Shown: positions 17,743 through 27,417, counted from the stretch's first letter. The stretch: 64,000 bases of DNA from an uncultured Clostridia bacterium (GCA_934130935.1 CAKOYQ010000001.1:62001-126000); one strand, 5' to 3'. Numbers and translations are program-made. The notes: generated from the sequence alone by a model not told the origin.

Positions 17743-19685
17743 TATTCTATAACTTTATTTTCAATTTCTCTTTGAATTTTTTGAACAAATTCATCTATTT
17801 TCATTTGTCCAAGGTCTCCATCTTTTCGAGAACGAACTGCGACTAGATTTCCTTCTTGTTCTTTTGCTCCAAGAACTAACATATATGGAACTTTTTCAAG
17901 TTGAGCTTTTCTAATTTTATATCCAATCTTTTCATTAGATTCATCTAATTCTACTCTAACTTTATGTTTCTTTAATTCACTCTCAATTTTTTTTGCATAT
18001 TCAATTTGATTATCTGTAATTGGTAATATTTTTACTTGTATAGGAGACAACCATACAGGGAAAAATCCTTTTGTTTCTTCAATTAGGAATGATATAAATC
18101 TATCAGAAGAACCCAAAATCGCTCTATGAATTACTACTGGTCTATGTTCTTTGTTATCCTCTCCTATAAAGTTCAAATCAAATCTTTCTGGCAATGCAAA
18201 ATCTAATTGACAAGTTGGAATTGTTATATCATGATTTAATGCTGTTTTTATTTGAATATCAATCTTTGGTCCATAAAATGCTGCCTCTCCTTCTGCTTCA
18301 TAAAAGTCAATATCCATATCTTTTAATATTGCTCTTAATTGTGCCTCAGCTGTTTCCCACATTTCATCATTATCTATATATTTTTCTTTATTATTTTTAT
18401 CTCTTAATGATAATCTATATTTAAATGAATCAGCAGAAAATCCGAAATCTTTTTGGTATACTTCTTTAATTAATTTTAATACATTTCCAACCTCTTCTTT
18501 TATTTGGTCTGGCCTAACGAATAAGTGTGCATCATTTTGGCACATTTGTCTTACTCTTTCTAACCCACAAACAGCTCCACTATTTTCATATCTGAAATCA
18601 TTTGCAAGCTCACCAATTCTAATTGGCAAATCTCTGTAAGAACGCATTTTACTCTTATATATTAACATGTGATGAGGACAGTTCATTGGTCTTAAAACCA
18701 TTTCCTCATTATCCATTTTCATTGCAGGGAACATATCATCTTTGTAATGGTCCCAATGTCCACTTGTTTTATATAATTCCACATTTGCAAGACATGGTGT
18801 ATATACATGGTCATATCCTAATTCAATTTCTTTATCTTGAATATATCTTTCTAATATTCTTCTTATTGTTGCACCATGTGGTAAATACATTGGAAGTCCT
18901 GAGCCAACCAATTCATGTGTCATAAATAATTCAAGTTCTTTTCCTATTTTTCTATGATCTCTTTCTTTAGCCTCTTCTAATAATTTTAAATATTCTTCTA
19001 ATTGACTTGCCTTTGGATATGAAACTCCATAAATTCTTTGAAGCATTTTGTTCTTTTCGTCACCTCTCCAATAAGCTCCTGATGTAGATAATAATTTTAT
19101 TGCTTTTACTTTACCTGTACTCATCAAATGTGGTCCTGCACATAAGTCAACATATTCTCCCTGTTTATAAAATGAAATTATTTCTCCCTCTGGCAATTCC
19201 TCTATTAATTCTACTTTGTAACTTTCTTTGGCTTCTTTCATTAATTTAATTGATTCTTTCCTAGAAAGTTCAAACCTTTCAAGTAGTAAGTCTTCTTTTA
19301 TTATTTTTTTCATTTCTTGTTCTATTTTTTCAAAGTCTTCTTCTGAAAATCTATGTTCTGTATCAAAATCATAATAAAATCCATTTGCTATTGCTGGTCC
19401 TATTGCTAATTGAACATTTGGAAATAATCTTTTTATTGCTTGAGCCATTATATGTGCTGTTGTATGCCAATATGCTTTTTTACCCTCTTCACTGTTTTCA
19501 AATGTACATATATTTAATGAACAGTCTTCATTTAATTCATATCTTAAATCTTCTACTTTTCCATTTACTTCCCCACATGTTGCCATTCTAGCTAATCCTT
19601 CACTTATTTGTTTTGCTACTTCTAGTATTGTTTTTCCTTTTTCTACATCTAAAACTTTTCCATCTTTTAATGTTACTTTTATCAT
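17742..19685 (-). CDS. thrS: Threonyl-tRNA synthetase
   Basis: A 647-residue class II aminoacyl-tRNA synthetase that charges tRNA-Thr. The order of domains is normal: TGS (residues 1-62), the editing or second additional domain with HTTAHIMAQA, then the catalytic core with motif 2 around RYENSGAVCGLERVR and the zinc ligands including MNCPHHM, motif 3 in HRAILGSSDRF, and the anticodon-binding domain at the C-terminus. Length is typical. Expression is controlled by the T-box leader upstream, whose specifier reads a threonine codon. Confidence 0.97.
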   Translation of the reverse strand: MIKVTLKDGKVLDVEKGKTILEVAKQISEGLARMATCGEVNGKVEDLRYELNEDCSLNICTFENSEEGKKAYWHTTAHIMAQAIKRLFPNVQLAIGPAIANGFYYDFDTEHRFSEEDFEKIEQEMKKIIKEDLLLERFELSRKESIKLMKEAKESYKVELIEELPEGEIISFYKQGEYVDLCAGPHLMSTGKVKAIKLLSTSGAYWRGDEKNKMLQRIYGVSYPKASQLEEYLKLLEEAKERDHRKIGKELELFMTHELVGSGLPMYLPHGATIRRILERYIQDKEIELGYDHVYTPCLANVELYKTSGHWDHYKDDMFPAMKMDNEEMVLRPMNCPHHMLIYKSKMRSYRDLPIRIGELANDFRYENSGAVCGLERVRQMCQNDAHLFVRPDQIKEEVGNVLKLIKEVYQKDFGFSADSFKYRLSLRDKNNKEKYIDNDEMWETAEAQLRAILKDMDIDFYEAEGEAAFYGPKIDIQIKTALNHDITIPTCQLDFALPERFDLNFIGEDNKEHRPVVIHRAILGSSDRFISFLIEETKGFFPVWLSPIQVKILPITDNQIEYAKKIESELKKHKVRVELDESNEKIGYKIRKAQLEKVPYMLVLGAKEQEGNLVAVRSRKDGDLGQMKIDEFVQKIQREIENKVIE

Positions 19686-19706
19686 TTAAAATTCCCCCTT
19701 CTATAT

Positions 19707-19925
19707 AAAAAAACACTCCTATAAGCATTTCTACTTATAGGAGTGTTTACATTACACGGTTCCATCCTATTTTTTACTTAATTCGATTATAACGTACCTT
19801 ACACGTCTAGCTTATTCACTAGAAACTTGAGGAGTTAGTTTTTCAAATATGTTCTCTTAAATTAGTTCTCAACCTTTGACTAATTTTCTCTGTTAGAAAC
19901 CTTTATTTTACTTCGTCTCCTACTT
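19707..19925 (-). promoter_or_regulatory. T-box riboswitch (threonine) with terminator, thrS leader
   Basis: The leader senses uncharged tRNA-Thr and lets transcription continue. On the minus strand a Stem I closes with AGGAG and CTCCT, with AAGTA on the 5' side and GAAAAACTAAC on the 3' side of the specifier loop; the codon in place is ACU (Thr). Downstream is the T-box GGATGGAACCGTG, a variant of the usual GGGTGGNACCGCG, which would pair with the tRNA acceptor end. The terminator follows at 19707-19749: ACACTCCTATAAG pairs with CTTATAGGAGTGT and is followed by a T run. Confidence 0.92.
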
Positions 19926-19929
19926 GTTT

Positions 19930-20328
19930 TTATATTTTTTTATATTCTCTTACTTTTTTATAGGCATATATAGCAGTTATAGCTAAAACAGTTATTGCAA
20001 CTCCCATCATTGTACTTTCAGGAGCTCCTGCTTGTGGTAAATTTGTATTATAATTATTTGTATTATTGTTGCTAACATTTGTATTAGTGTTAGTGTTAAT
20101 GTTTGTGTTCGTATTTGTGTTTGTATTGGTGTTAGTATTATTGTTGGTATTTGCACTTAAATCTATTTTATTAGTATTTAATTGATTTGTCTTGTCTTCA
20201 TAATATCCGTCTAAAACAGATGAATCAGAATCAGATAAAGCAAATACATTTGTTGACATTGTAAATAATATAACTCCAGTTACCAATACGACTATCATTT
20301 TTAATATTTTCTCTTTCTTCATTTTCAT
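19930..20328 (-). CDS. Small secreted Asn-Thr repeat protein with LPQAG signal
   Basis: A 132-residue exported protein. Residues 1-30 form a signal peptide; a short region follows, then a low-complexity tract of alternating Asn and Thr (about residues 62-92), then NLPQAGAPES, a hydrophobic helix and a basic tail. The end is a sortase-type signal of unusual LPxAG form. The Asn-Thr tract is probably a flexible wall-spanning linker and is likely to vary in length. The function is unknown. A similar signal, LPKAG, ends the protein at 42619-43377. Confidence 0.7.
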   Translation of the reverse strand: MKMKKEKILKMIVVLVTGVILFTMSTNVFALSDSDSSVLDGYYEDKTNQLNTNKIDLSANTNNNTNTNTNTNTNTNINTNTNTNVSNNNTNNYNTNLPQAGAPESTMMGVAITVLAITAIYAYKKVREYKKI

Positions 20329-20470
20329 ACCTCTTTCTTATAACCTTTTTATCTATAGTATTTATCCCTTCTATATATTTATACTACATTTTTTAATTAA
20401 ATGCAAGCTTTTTTATATATTTTTTATATTATTTTCATTTTTTACGTTAAATTATGGTGTTAAAATTATT

Positions 20471-21562
20471 CTAAACATTAAATTTGAATAGTACCACATC
20501 TCCATCTTGCATTATGTATTCTTTTCCTTCTTGACGAACTAACCCTTTTTCTTTTGCAGCTACCATTGAACCTTCTCTTACTAAATTCTCATATGAAACT
20601 ATTTCTGCTTTTATAAATCCTCTTTCTATATCTGAATGAATTTTTCCAGCTGCCTTTGGAGCTTTTGTTCCTTTTTTTATTGTCCAAGCTCTTACTTCTG
20701 GCTCTCCTGCTGTTAAAAATGACATTAATCCTAGTAAATCATAACTTTTCTTTATTAATTTATCTAATCCAGATTCTTTCAATCCTAATGCTTCCAACAT
20801 CTCTTTTTTATCTTGCTCATCTAGCCCTGATAATTCCTCTTCAATTTTAACACATAATGGTATTACTTCTGCCTTCTCTTTTGATGCATATTCTCTTACT
20901 TGTTTTACCATTTCTTCATTTTCAGCATTTTGTATTTGTTCTTCTGATATGTTCGCAATATAGATTATTGGTTTTGCAGTTAATAAAAACATGTCTTTTA
21001 GCATTTCTTGTTCATCTTCGTTATATTCTAACGCTCTAGCAGGAATTCCTTTTTCTAAATTTAATTTTATTTTTTCTATTAAATCAATTTCTGTTTGATA
21101 TTTCTTATCTGCTTTTAAATTCTTTTTAGCTTTATCTAATCTTTTTGTTAATGTCTCCATATCAGCAAATATTAATTCAAGATTTATTGTTTCAATATCC
21201 CTTAATGGATTAACATTTCCATCTACATGTATTACATTTGAATCTTCAAAGCATCTTACTACTTGGCATATTGCATCAACTTCACGTATATGTGATAAAA
21301 ATTTATTTCCAAGTCCTTCTCCTTTACTTGCTCCTTTTACAAGCCCTGCAATATCTACAAATTCTACGATTGCTTTTGTTACCTTCTGTGGTTTGTATAT
21401 TTCAGCTAATTTATCTATTCTCTCGTCTGGAACAGCTACAACTCCTACATTTGGTTCTATTGTACAAAATGGATAGTTTGCACATTCTGCTCCTGCTTTT
21501 GTTATACTGTTAAACATTGTACTTTTTCCTACATTTGGTAATCCAACTATTCCTATTTTCAT
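20471..21562 (-). CDS. ychF: Redox-regulated ATPase YchF
   Basis: A 363-residue Obg-family P-loop protein that hydrolyses ATP rather than GTP, associates with ribosomes and is linked to oxidative-stress responses. G1 is GLPNVGKST, G3 is DIAGLVKGASKGEGLGN, and the variant G4 NISEE accounts for ATP preference in the family. The C-terminal TGS domain begins near residue 280, with RAWTIKKGTKAPKAAGKIH and ending QDGDVVLFKFNV. The ATG at 21562 is used because GAAGGG lies nine bases upstream; the ATG at 21583 has no good site. Single gene. Confidence 0.95.
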   Translation of the reverse strand: MKIGIVGLPNVGKSTMFNSITKAGAECANYPFCTIEPNVGVVAVPDERIDKLAEIYKPQKVTKAIVEFVDIAGLVKGASKGEGLGNKFLSHIREVDAICQVVRCFEDSNVIHVDGNVNPLRDIETINLELIFADMETLTKRLDKAKKNLKADKKYQTEIDLIEKIKLNLEKGIPARALEYNEDEQEMLKDMFLLTAKPIIYIANISEEQIQNAENEEMVKQVREYASKEKAEVIPLCVKIEEELSGLDEQDKKEMLEALGLKESGLDKLIKKSYDLLGLMSFLTAGEPEVRAWTIKKGTKAPKAAGKIHSDIERGFIKAEIVSYENLVREGSMVAAKEKGLVRQEGKEYIMQDGDVVLFKFNV

Positions 21563-21653
21563 TTTTATTTTTCCCTTCTTCATTTCTAACTTTTTATACT
21601 TAAAATATTATAACAGATTTTTTAATTTTAATAAATAGTTTTTTAAAATTCTT

Positions 21654-22508
21654 TTATTTGCTTAAATATTCAACATATTCTTCTAAACACATATTTAATT
21701 CATTCATTTTTTTTGCATGTTCTACTCCAACATATCTCCAATGCCAAGACTCATACGCTATTTTAGTTATATCTTCTTTATCTTTTGGGTATCTTAATAC
21801 AAATCCATAATCTTCTGCATTCTTTTTTAACCATTTAAAACCATCTAATTTCTCAAATTTATTATCAACATAATTAAAGTCTACTGCCAGCCCTAAATTG
21901 TGGTCACTTGAACCAGGTTTATTTATATATTCATCTGTCAGCTTTTCTGCCTCTTCTTTTGTTTTTCCTTGTTGTAAGTATTTTTTCACACTACTATCAT
22001 ATAATTCTTTTTGTCTTGATACACTTCTATAAGCTGATTGTATCCACACATTAGTTATCCCATCTTTTTTCATGGCATTCATCATGTCATTTAGTTCTCC
22101 TATTGCTCTTGAATCAAATTGTCTTGTTTCATCTATGTTCGAAACTTTAACACTAAAATCTTCTGGTAACAAATTCTCATAATTAGCAAGTATCAGTTTC
22201 CAATCATCAATCTTATTTTTTTGCGTATCTACTAATTGTCCTGATGTTTTATTATCAACAACTGTACTTGTTTGAATCTTTTCTGCGTTATTAATATCTT
22301 CTGAGCTTATTTCTGTAGTTGCTTCTACAGCCTTATTATGTTTTGTCCCTTTTCTTATTAGCAAAATAATCATTAACAGCAATCCTATTACTGCTGCAAC
22401 TTTTTTCTTATTTAGCTTTCTTTTTTTTATTTTATTATTTTGAACACTTCTGACTGTTCTTTTTATAGTATTACGTTTTCCTCTTCTTTTATTTACTTTT
22501 CTTTGCAT
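21654..22508 (-). CDS. D-alanyl-D-alanine carboxypeptidase, VanY/M15B type
   Basis: A 284-residue membrane-anchored zinc peptidase that trims stem peptides. A strongly basic cytoplasmic start, about 26 residues of Arg and Lys, is followed by one membrane helix. The M15 domain carries the zinc motif SSDHNLGLAVD (SxHxxGxAxD) and ESWHWRYVG (WHxxY). An AYRS motif precedes it. The start at 22508 follows GAAAGGAA; longer readings to 22583 have no ribosome site. Single gene, divergent from DUF1064. Confidence 0.88.
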   Translation of the reverse strand: MQRKVNKRRGKRNTIKRTVRSVQNNKIKKRKLNKKKVAAVIGLLLMIILLIRKGTKHNKAVEATTEISSEDINNAEKIQTSTVVDNKTSGQLVDTQKNKIDDWKLILANYENLLPEDFSVKVSNIDETRQFDSRAIGELNDMMNAMKKDGITNVWIQSAYRSVSRQKELYDSSVKKYLQQGKTKEEAEKLTDEYINKPGSSDHNLGLAVDFNYVDNKFEKLDGFKWLKKNAEDYGFVLRYPKDKEDITKIAYESWHWRYVGVEHAKKMNELNMCLEEYVEYLSK

Positions 22509-22654
22509 TTTTATTGTATTCCTTTCGAAATTACATAATTTATATTTCTCTTTCATTTTACTAGAAAATAAAAAAAATAGCAAGATGTTGCACTTTTATT
22601 TTTTTTATTATATAATTCGTTTTAGATAAATTTTACGAAAGGATTTGACTAAAG

Positions 22655-23005
22655 ATGGAACACTGGAGTGTTGATGATTATAAAAACTTTACTAATTCAA
22701 AAATTAAAAAAACAAAATATAGAGCAAATAAAACTTCTATTGATGGTCATACTTTTGATAGTCAAAAAGAAGCTGATTATTACTGCCAGCTAAAATTACG
22801 ACTACAAGCCAAAGAAATTAATGGTTTTTGTTTACAACCAACATTTATGTTAGCACCTGGTTTAAAATATAAAGCCGATTTTATTGTTTTTAATTCTGAT
22901 AATACTTATGATGTTATTGATGTTAAGGGTGTTAAGACTAAGGAATATATTACTAAAAAGAAGGTTTTTGAAGATAAATATAATATGAAAATAATTGAAA
23001 TTTAA
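22655..23005 (+). CDS. DUF1064 protein (phage-type endonuclease-like)
   Basis: A 116-residue protein of the DUF1064 family, small restriction-like fold proteins usually found in phages and plasmids. The family pattern is present: KYRANKTSIDGHTFDSQKEA, QPTFML, YKADFIVF and the DVKG motif with acidic metal ligands, then FEDKYNMKIIEI at the end. Here it stands alone between wall enzymes with no other phage genes, so it is either a relic of a prophage or a domesticated nuclease. It has its own hairpin terminator shared with the convergent gene. Confidence 0.8.
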   Translation: MEHWSVDDYKNFTNSKIKKTKYRANKTSIDGHTFDSQKEADYYCQLKLRLQAKEINGFCLQPTFMLAPGLKYKADFIVFNSDNTYDVIDVKGVKTKEYITKKKVFEDKYNMKIIEI

Positions 23006-23030
23006 AGGATGAGCTCTATCTCATCCTTTT
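23004..23030. terminator. Bidirectional terminator between DUF1064 and the GT51 gene
   Basis: AAAGGATGAG pairs with CTCATCCTTT around CTCTAT. It overlaps the last codons of the convergent glycosyltransferase gene. Confidence 0.7.
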
Positions 23031-23758
23031 CCGTTATCTTTTTGTTTCTCCTCAACTGCATTTGGTTCACTCAAAATTTTTGCTCTATCCTGTTCAGAAA
23101 TAAATTTATATTTAACCATTTTATCTAAAACTTGTCCTTGTCTCTGTCTTGCTAATCCCAAATGCTTAGTTGGACAATATGCAGATGGAGCATTTGGAAT
23201 CCCTGCCAACATACTAGCTTCATTTCTATTCATATTCATTGGTTCTTTATCAAAATATCCCTTGCAAGCTTCTTTAACACAATAATATCCATCTCCAAAA
23301 TAACTTGTGTTTAAATATAATTCTAAAATTGTATCTTTATCACAATTTTTCTCAATCTCATGTGCCATAAACATTTCTGCAACTTTTCTTAAAGCTGACT
23401 TCTCTTGGGTAAAATATATATTCTTAGCTAATTGCTGTGTAATTGTGCTTCCTCCTTCTTTTAATTCAAGTGATTTCACATTAACAAAAACTGCTCTTGT
23501 AATAGCAATAGGATCTATTGCACCATGGCTATAAAATCTTCTATCTTCTACTGCAATAACTGCATCTAAATAAAACTCTGGTAAATCTTTTAATTCTGCA
23601 TAATTTTTTTCTTTTTTTATTTCTACAACTTTATCAATTACACTTATTTTGTTTAATGCCTCTTTATATATTTGATATCCTTTATAAGTTAATATTGTTC
23701 CTGCAAATAATATTACGAGTATTATTACTATTATTATTCTTTTTATAAACTTCAACAT
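23021..23758 (-). CDS. mtgA: Monofunctional peptidoglycan glycosyltransferase (GT51)
   Basis: A 245-residue membrane-anchored enzyme that polymerises lipid II into glycan strands. One helix near the N-terminus (residues 7-26) is followed by the GT51 domain with all main motifs: AVEDRRFYSHGAID with the catalytic Glu, GGSTITQQLAKN, KVAEMFMAHEIEK, ELYLNTSYFGDGYY with the second Glu nearby, and EASMLAGIPNAPSAYCP. No transpeptidase domain follows, so it is the monofunctional form. The gene end overlaps the terminator hairpin. Single gene. Confidence 0.92.
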   Translation of the reverse strand: MLKFIKRIIIVIILVILFAGTILTYKGYQIYKEALNKISVIDKVVEIKKEKNYAELKDLPEFYLDAVIAVEDRRFYSHGAIDPIAITRAVFVNVKSLELKEGGSTITQQLAKNIYFTQEKSALRKVAEMFMAHEIEKNCDKDTILELYLNTSYFGDGYYCVKEACKGYFDKEPMNMNRNEASMLAGIPNAPSAYCPTKHLGLARQRQGQVLDKMVKYKFISEQDRAKILSEPNAVEEKQKDNGKG

Positions 23759-23773
23759 ACTATCACCTTATTT

Positions 23774-24004
23774 TTATTTTACATTAGTAATGTGACTACT
23801 AAGTGACTTTTCAAAACCTAATATATCTCCTGGAGTACATTCTAATACTTCACAAATTTTGTCTAATGTAGAAAACCTAATCGCTTTTCCTTTATTTGTT
23901 TTTAAAATTGATAAATTGGCAGGTGTTATTCCTACTTTTTCTGCCAATTCTTGTGAAGATATTTTTCTTTTTGCCATCATTACATCTAAATTTACGATAA
24001 TCAT
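23774..24004 (-). CDS. Small Xre-family repressor
   Basis: A 76-residue DNA-binding protein. The helix-turn-helix is KISSQELAEKVGITPANLSIL, followed by the conserved KAIRFSTLDKICEVLECTPGDIL of the YozG-like group. It lies 12 bases after a DUF2975 membrane protein on the same strand, a pairing I recall as common in Bacillota. The ATG follows AAGGAGG. Its target is unknown; autoregulation of the pair is likely. Confidence 0.9.
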   Translation of the reverse strand: MIIVNLDVMMAKRKISSQELAEKVGITPANLSILKTNKGKAIRFSTLDKICEVLECTPGDILGFEKSLSSHITNVK

Positions 24005-24016
24005 ATTATTGCCTCC

Positions 24017-24484
24017 TTATATAGTCAACTCATTTTCTTCTTTATACTCTGTTGCTTGTTTGATTAATTCAGCTAGAATATAAAATGCTATTGAAACTCC
24101 TGCAAACAATATTATCAGAAATGCCAATACTAATACTATAACCACATCTTCACTTTTAGCTAAAAATATCGTATATAATAAGTCAGCAGTCCAAAGTACT
24201 GTTTCTATTAAAGATGCAATACCTGATGTTTTTAATCTCTTAACATTTTCCATACAAAACGGTTTTCTATCTTTTAGAGAATCAAATTGTCCTATAAATT
24301 GTCGAACAATTACCAATAATACTATTCCATTTGGGTATATTACAAAAGCTGTTGCATTAAGTTTCAACCCTACAATTTGTAATTCAAATGGTAATATAAT
24401 CAATATTGCTATGCCTCCCCAAAAACATATTTGTAGAAATATTTTTAAAATTTTTCCTATTCCATTTTCTCCTAAAATTTCCAT
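24017..24484 (-). CDS. DUF2975 membrane protein
   Basis: A 155-residue protein with four predicted membrane helices (about residues 14-34, 41-60, 90-110 and 116-140). The stretch IGQFDSLKDRKPFCMENVKRLKTSGI is typical of DUF2975. It is cotranscribed with the small Xre repressor. In other Bacillota such pairs are thought to be linked to stress or growth-phase control, but the function is not known and nothing here adds to it. Confidence 0.82.
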   Translation of the reverse strand: MEILGENGIGKILKIFLQICFWGGIAILIILPFELQIVGLKLNATAFVIYPNGIVLLVIVRQFIGQFDSLKDRKPFCMENVKRLKTSGIASLIETVLWTADLLYTIFLAKSEDVVIVLVLAFLIILFAGVSIAFYILAELIKQATEYKEENELTI

Positions 24485-24560
24485 ATCTTTTCTCCTTTGA
24501 TATGAGCATTATATTACTTTCTTTATTTTTTGTCAATATTTTTTTGTTGTTTTTCAATAA

Positions 24561-24941
24561 TTACTTGTTGAAAATATTTATTATTTTAGGTCCGAATATC
24601 ATTACTCCCATTATTGCAGCCCCCATTGCCACAACCAAAACAGCACCTGCCGCAATGTCCTTAGCTAATTTTGCTTTAGGATTTCTTTCATGGCTTACCA
24701 TATCTACAACTGTTTCTATTGCAGTATTAAATAATTCAGCAGATATCACAGAAATAATTGCTATAATTATAAAACACCATTCCACCTTGTCCAGCTTAAA
24801 AACAAAGCCGAGTATAATAACAATAATCATTGCTAACACATGTATTTTCATATTTTTTTCAGTTCTAAAAGAAGAAATTATTCCTTCTATTGCATATTTA
24901 AAACTATTTATTAATTTTTTATATTCTTGTTTCGTATTCAT
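24561..24941 (-). CDS. dgkA: Diacylglycerol/undecaprenol kinase
   Basis: A 126-residue integral membrane kinase. The DgkA pattern is present: NSFKYAIEGIISSFRTEKNMKIH at the N-terminus, three membrane helices, and the active-site stretch ELFNTAIETVVDMVS followed by AKDIAAGAVLVVAMGA. In Gram-positive bacteria this family mainly phosphorylates undecaprenol for wall synthesis. It lies 62 bases after the second acetate kinase on the same strand, so it may be read through from that operon. Confidence 0.93.
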   Translation of the reverse strand: MNTKQEYKKLINSFKYAIEGIISSFRTEKNMKIHVLAMIIVIILGFVFKLDKVEWCFIIIAIISVISAELFNTAIETVVDMVSHERNPKAKLAKDIAAGAVLVVAMGAAIMGVMIFGPKIINIFNK

Positions 24942-25003
24942 AGTTCCCCCGTTTCTTTTAGTTTAAAATTTTAGGGTCGAACAAATTCGACCCTATTAGA
25001 TAA

Positions 25004-26191
25004 CTAAACTAATCTTGCAGTTTCTTTCGCAATCATAAGCTCTTCATTTGTTGGAACAACATAAACTTTAATCTTAGAATCTGGTGCAGAAATTTCTTTT
25101 TCTTCTCCCCTCATGTTATTAGCATCTACATCAATTTTAACTCCCATGAATTCTAGTTTTTCACAAATTCCTTTTCTAATATTTATTTGGTTTTCTCCAA
25201 CACCTCCAGTAAATACTATGTAATCTATTCCATTCATTGCAACCGCATATTTTGCAATATATGAAGCAATTTCATATTTGAATTTTTCAATAGCTATAAA
25301 TGCTCTTTCATTGTCAGTATAAGATGCTGCTTCAATTTCTCTAAAATCTGGAGCTAATCCTGAAATTCCTTGAACTCCTGATTTCTTATTTAATACATTT
25401 TCAACCTCTTCTGCTGTCCATCCTTCTTTTTTCATTAAAAATGTAACAACAGATGGATCTAAATCTCCTGAACGTGTTACCATTGGTATTCCAGCAAGTG
25501 GTGTCAATCCCATACTTGTATCTACAGATTCTCCTCCTTTAACAGCACATATACTTGATCCTTGGCCTAGATGACATGTAACGATTTTTAAATCCTTGGC
25601 ATCTTTTTTTACAATTTCCGCCAATCTTTGTGATACATACATATGTGAAGTTCCATGAAATCCATATTTTCTTATTCCATATTTCTCATAATATTCAAAT
25701 GGTATAGGATATATATATCTTTCTTTTGGCATTGTTTGATGGAAAGCTGTATCAAACACTCCTACCATTGGTTTTCCTGGCATTACTTTTTGGCAAGCTT
25801 CTATTCCTATTATTCCAGCAGGATTATGCAATGGTGCTAAATCAATACATTCTTTTAAAACTTCAACAACATCATCTGTAATTACTACAGATTTATTAAT
25901 CTTCTCTCCTCCATGAACTAATCTATGGCCTATTGCTGATATCTCTTCTAGGCTATCTATTACTTTATATTCTGGATTTATTAATTGCTTTAAAGTGAAG
26001 TCAACAGCTTCTTCATGTGTTTTGGCTTGGTGCTTAATTTCAATTTTTTGTCCATTTACTTTATGTGTTATAAACGCTTCATCCTCTCCTATTCTTTCAT
26101 ATTTTCCTGATGCAAGCACCTCTTCATTTTCCATATTTATTAATTGATATTTTAGTGATGAACTACCACAATTTAATACTAATATTTTCAT
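25004..26191 (-). CDS. ackA: Acetate kinase, second of two tandem copies
   Basis: A 395-residue cytoplasmic enzyme converting acetyl phosphate and ADP to acetate and ATP. The ASKHA fold motifs are intact: LNCGSSSLKYQ at the N-terminus, FDTAFHQTMP, YGFHGTSHMYVSQR, LGQGSSICAV, and VFTGGVGEN. It lies 22 bases after the first copy and has its own AGGAAAAG site. The two copies are clearly homologous but diverged throughout, so this is an old duplication or a second import rather than a recent tandem copy. Confidence 0.95.
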   Translation of the reverse strand: MKILVLNCGSSSLKYQLINMENEEVLASGKYERIGEDEAFITHKVNGQKIEIKHQAKTHEEAVDFTLKQLINPEYKVIDSLEEISAIGHRLVHGGEKINKSVVITDDVVEVLKECIDLAPLHNPAGIIGIEACQKVMPGKPMVGVFDTAFHQTMPKERYIYPIPFEYYEKYGIRKYGFHGTSHMYVSQRLAEIVKKDAKDLKIVTCHLGQGSSICAVKGGESVDTSMGLTPLAGIPMVTRSGDLDPSVVTFLMKKEGWTAEEVENVLNKKSGVQGISGLAPDFREIEAASYTDNERAFIAIEKFKYEIASYIAKYAVAMNGIDYIVFTGGVGENQINIRKGICEKLEFMGVKIDVDANNMRGEEKEISAPDSKIKVYVVPTNEELMIAKETARLV

Positions 26192-26213
26192 TTTCTTCTT
26201 TTCCTTTCCATAC

Positions 26214-27407
26214 TTATTTTTTTATTATTCTTTCAGTTTCTTTTGCTATCATAAGTTCTTCGTTAGTAGGTACGATAAATACTCTAACTTTTGATTCTGG
26301 GGACGAAATTTCTCTTTCCTCTCCTTTAACATTATTTAAACTTCCTTTAATATCAACACCGAATACTTCAAGTAATTTACATATCTCACTTCTTGAGTAT
26401 GGCGATTTTTCTCCTACACCTGCTGTAAATGTAAGTACATCTATACCGCCCATTGCAACTGCACATTTAGCAATATACCCAGCAACTGCATAATGATATG
26501 CATCTAGTGCTAATTTGGCATGTTTGCCTCCTGCCAATGTTTCTGCTTCGATATCTCTAAAGTCAACAGAAACCATTGATATTCCATATACACCAGACTC
26601 TCTGTTTAAAAGTTTTTCTAACTCTTTGGCCCCCAATTTTTCTTTTTTCATCAAATATGTTACAACAGATGGATCTAAATCTCCTGAACGTGTTCCCATT
26701 GGTATTCCTCCAAGTGGAGTCAATCCCATACTTGTTTCTACTGATTTTCCATCTTTAATTGCACATATGCTTGCACCTTGCCCCAAATGGCAATTTACTA
26801 TTTTTAAATCCTTAATATCTTTTTTCATTAGATTAGCAACCCTGTTTGCAACATATTGATGTGATGTTCCATGAAATCCATATTTTCTTATCCCATATTT
26901 CTCATAATATTGATATGGAATTGCATAAATATATTTTTCTTTTGATATTGTTTGATGGAATGAAGTATCAAAAACAGCTACCATTGGCTTTCCTGGTACA
27001 ACCTTCTTACACGCCTCTATTCCTAATATAGCAGATGGATTATGTAATGGTGCCAATTCTTCATTATTTTTTATCTCTTGTATAACTTCATCTGTTATTA
27101 CAACTGATTCTTTAAATTTTTCTCCTCCATGCACTACTCTATGTCCTATTGCTTCTAATTCATCTAAACTCTTAAAAATCCCATAATTTTCGCTTGTTAA
27201 TCTCCTCATAATAAATTGTACTGCCTCTTCATGATTTTTAGCAGGGTGTTCAAACTTATGTTTTTCTCCATTTACCTTATGTGTTAAGAAAGCTCCTAAT
27301 TGTCCTATTCTCTCATAATGCCCTTTTACAAGCATCTCTCCTGTCTCTGTATTTATAACTTGATATTTTAATGACGAACTGCCTGAATTTAATACAAGAA
27401 TTTTCAT
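26214..27407 (-). CDS. ackA: Acetate kinase, first of two tandem copies
   Basis: A 397-residue acetate kinase with the same motif set: LNSGSSSLKYQ, FDTSFHQTIS, YGFHGTSHQYVANR, LGQGASICAI and TFTAGVGEKS. The ATG at 27407 follows GGAGGAAAA; the ORF reads further upstream to 27461, but only through the REP-like repeat, so that extension is not coding. Transcription comes from pta across the repeat. In the TAGVGE motif Gly is replaced by Ala relative to the second copy (TGGVGE), a small difference near the nucleotide site. Confidence 0.95.
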   Translation of the reverse strand: MKILVLNSGSSSLKYQVINTETGEMLVKGHYERIGQLGAFLTHKVNGEKHKFEHPAKNHEEAVQFIMRRLTSENYGIFKSLDELEAIGHRVVHGGEKFKESVVITDEVIQEIKNNEELAPLHNPSAILGIEACKKVVPGKPMVAVFDTSFHQTISKEKYIYAIPYQYYEKYGIRKYGFHGTSHQYVANRVANLMKKDIKDLKIVNCHLGQGASICAIKDGKSVETSMGLTPLGGIPMGTRSGDLDPSVVTYLMKKEKLGAKELEKLLNRESGVYGISMVSVDFRDIEAETLAGGKHAKLALDAYHYAVAGYIAKCAVAMGGIDVLTFTAGVGEKSPYSRSEICKLLEVFGVDIKGSLNNVKGEEREISSPESKVRVFIVPTNEELMIAKETERIIKK

Positions 27408-27417
27408 ATTTTTCCTC

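Noticed and set aside
19992..20160. Asn-Thr coding tract as a CRISPR-like or tandem DNA repeat
   Set aside because: It is an imperfect short-period codon repeat inside an open reading frame with signal peptide and sorting signal.
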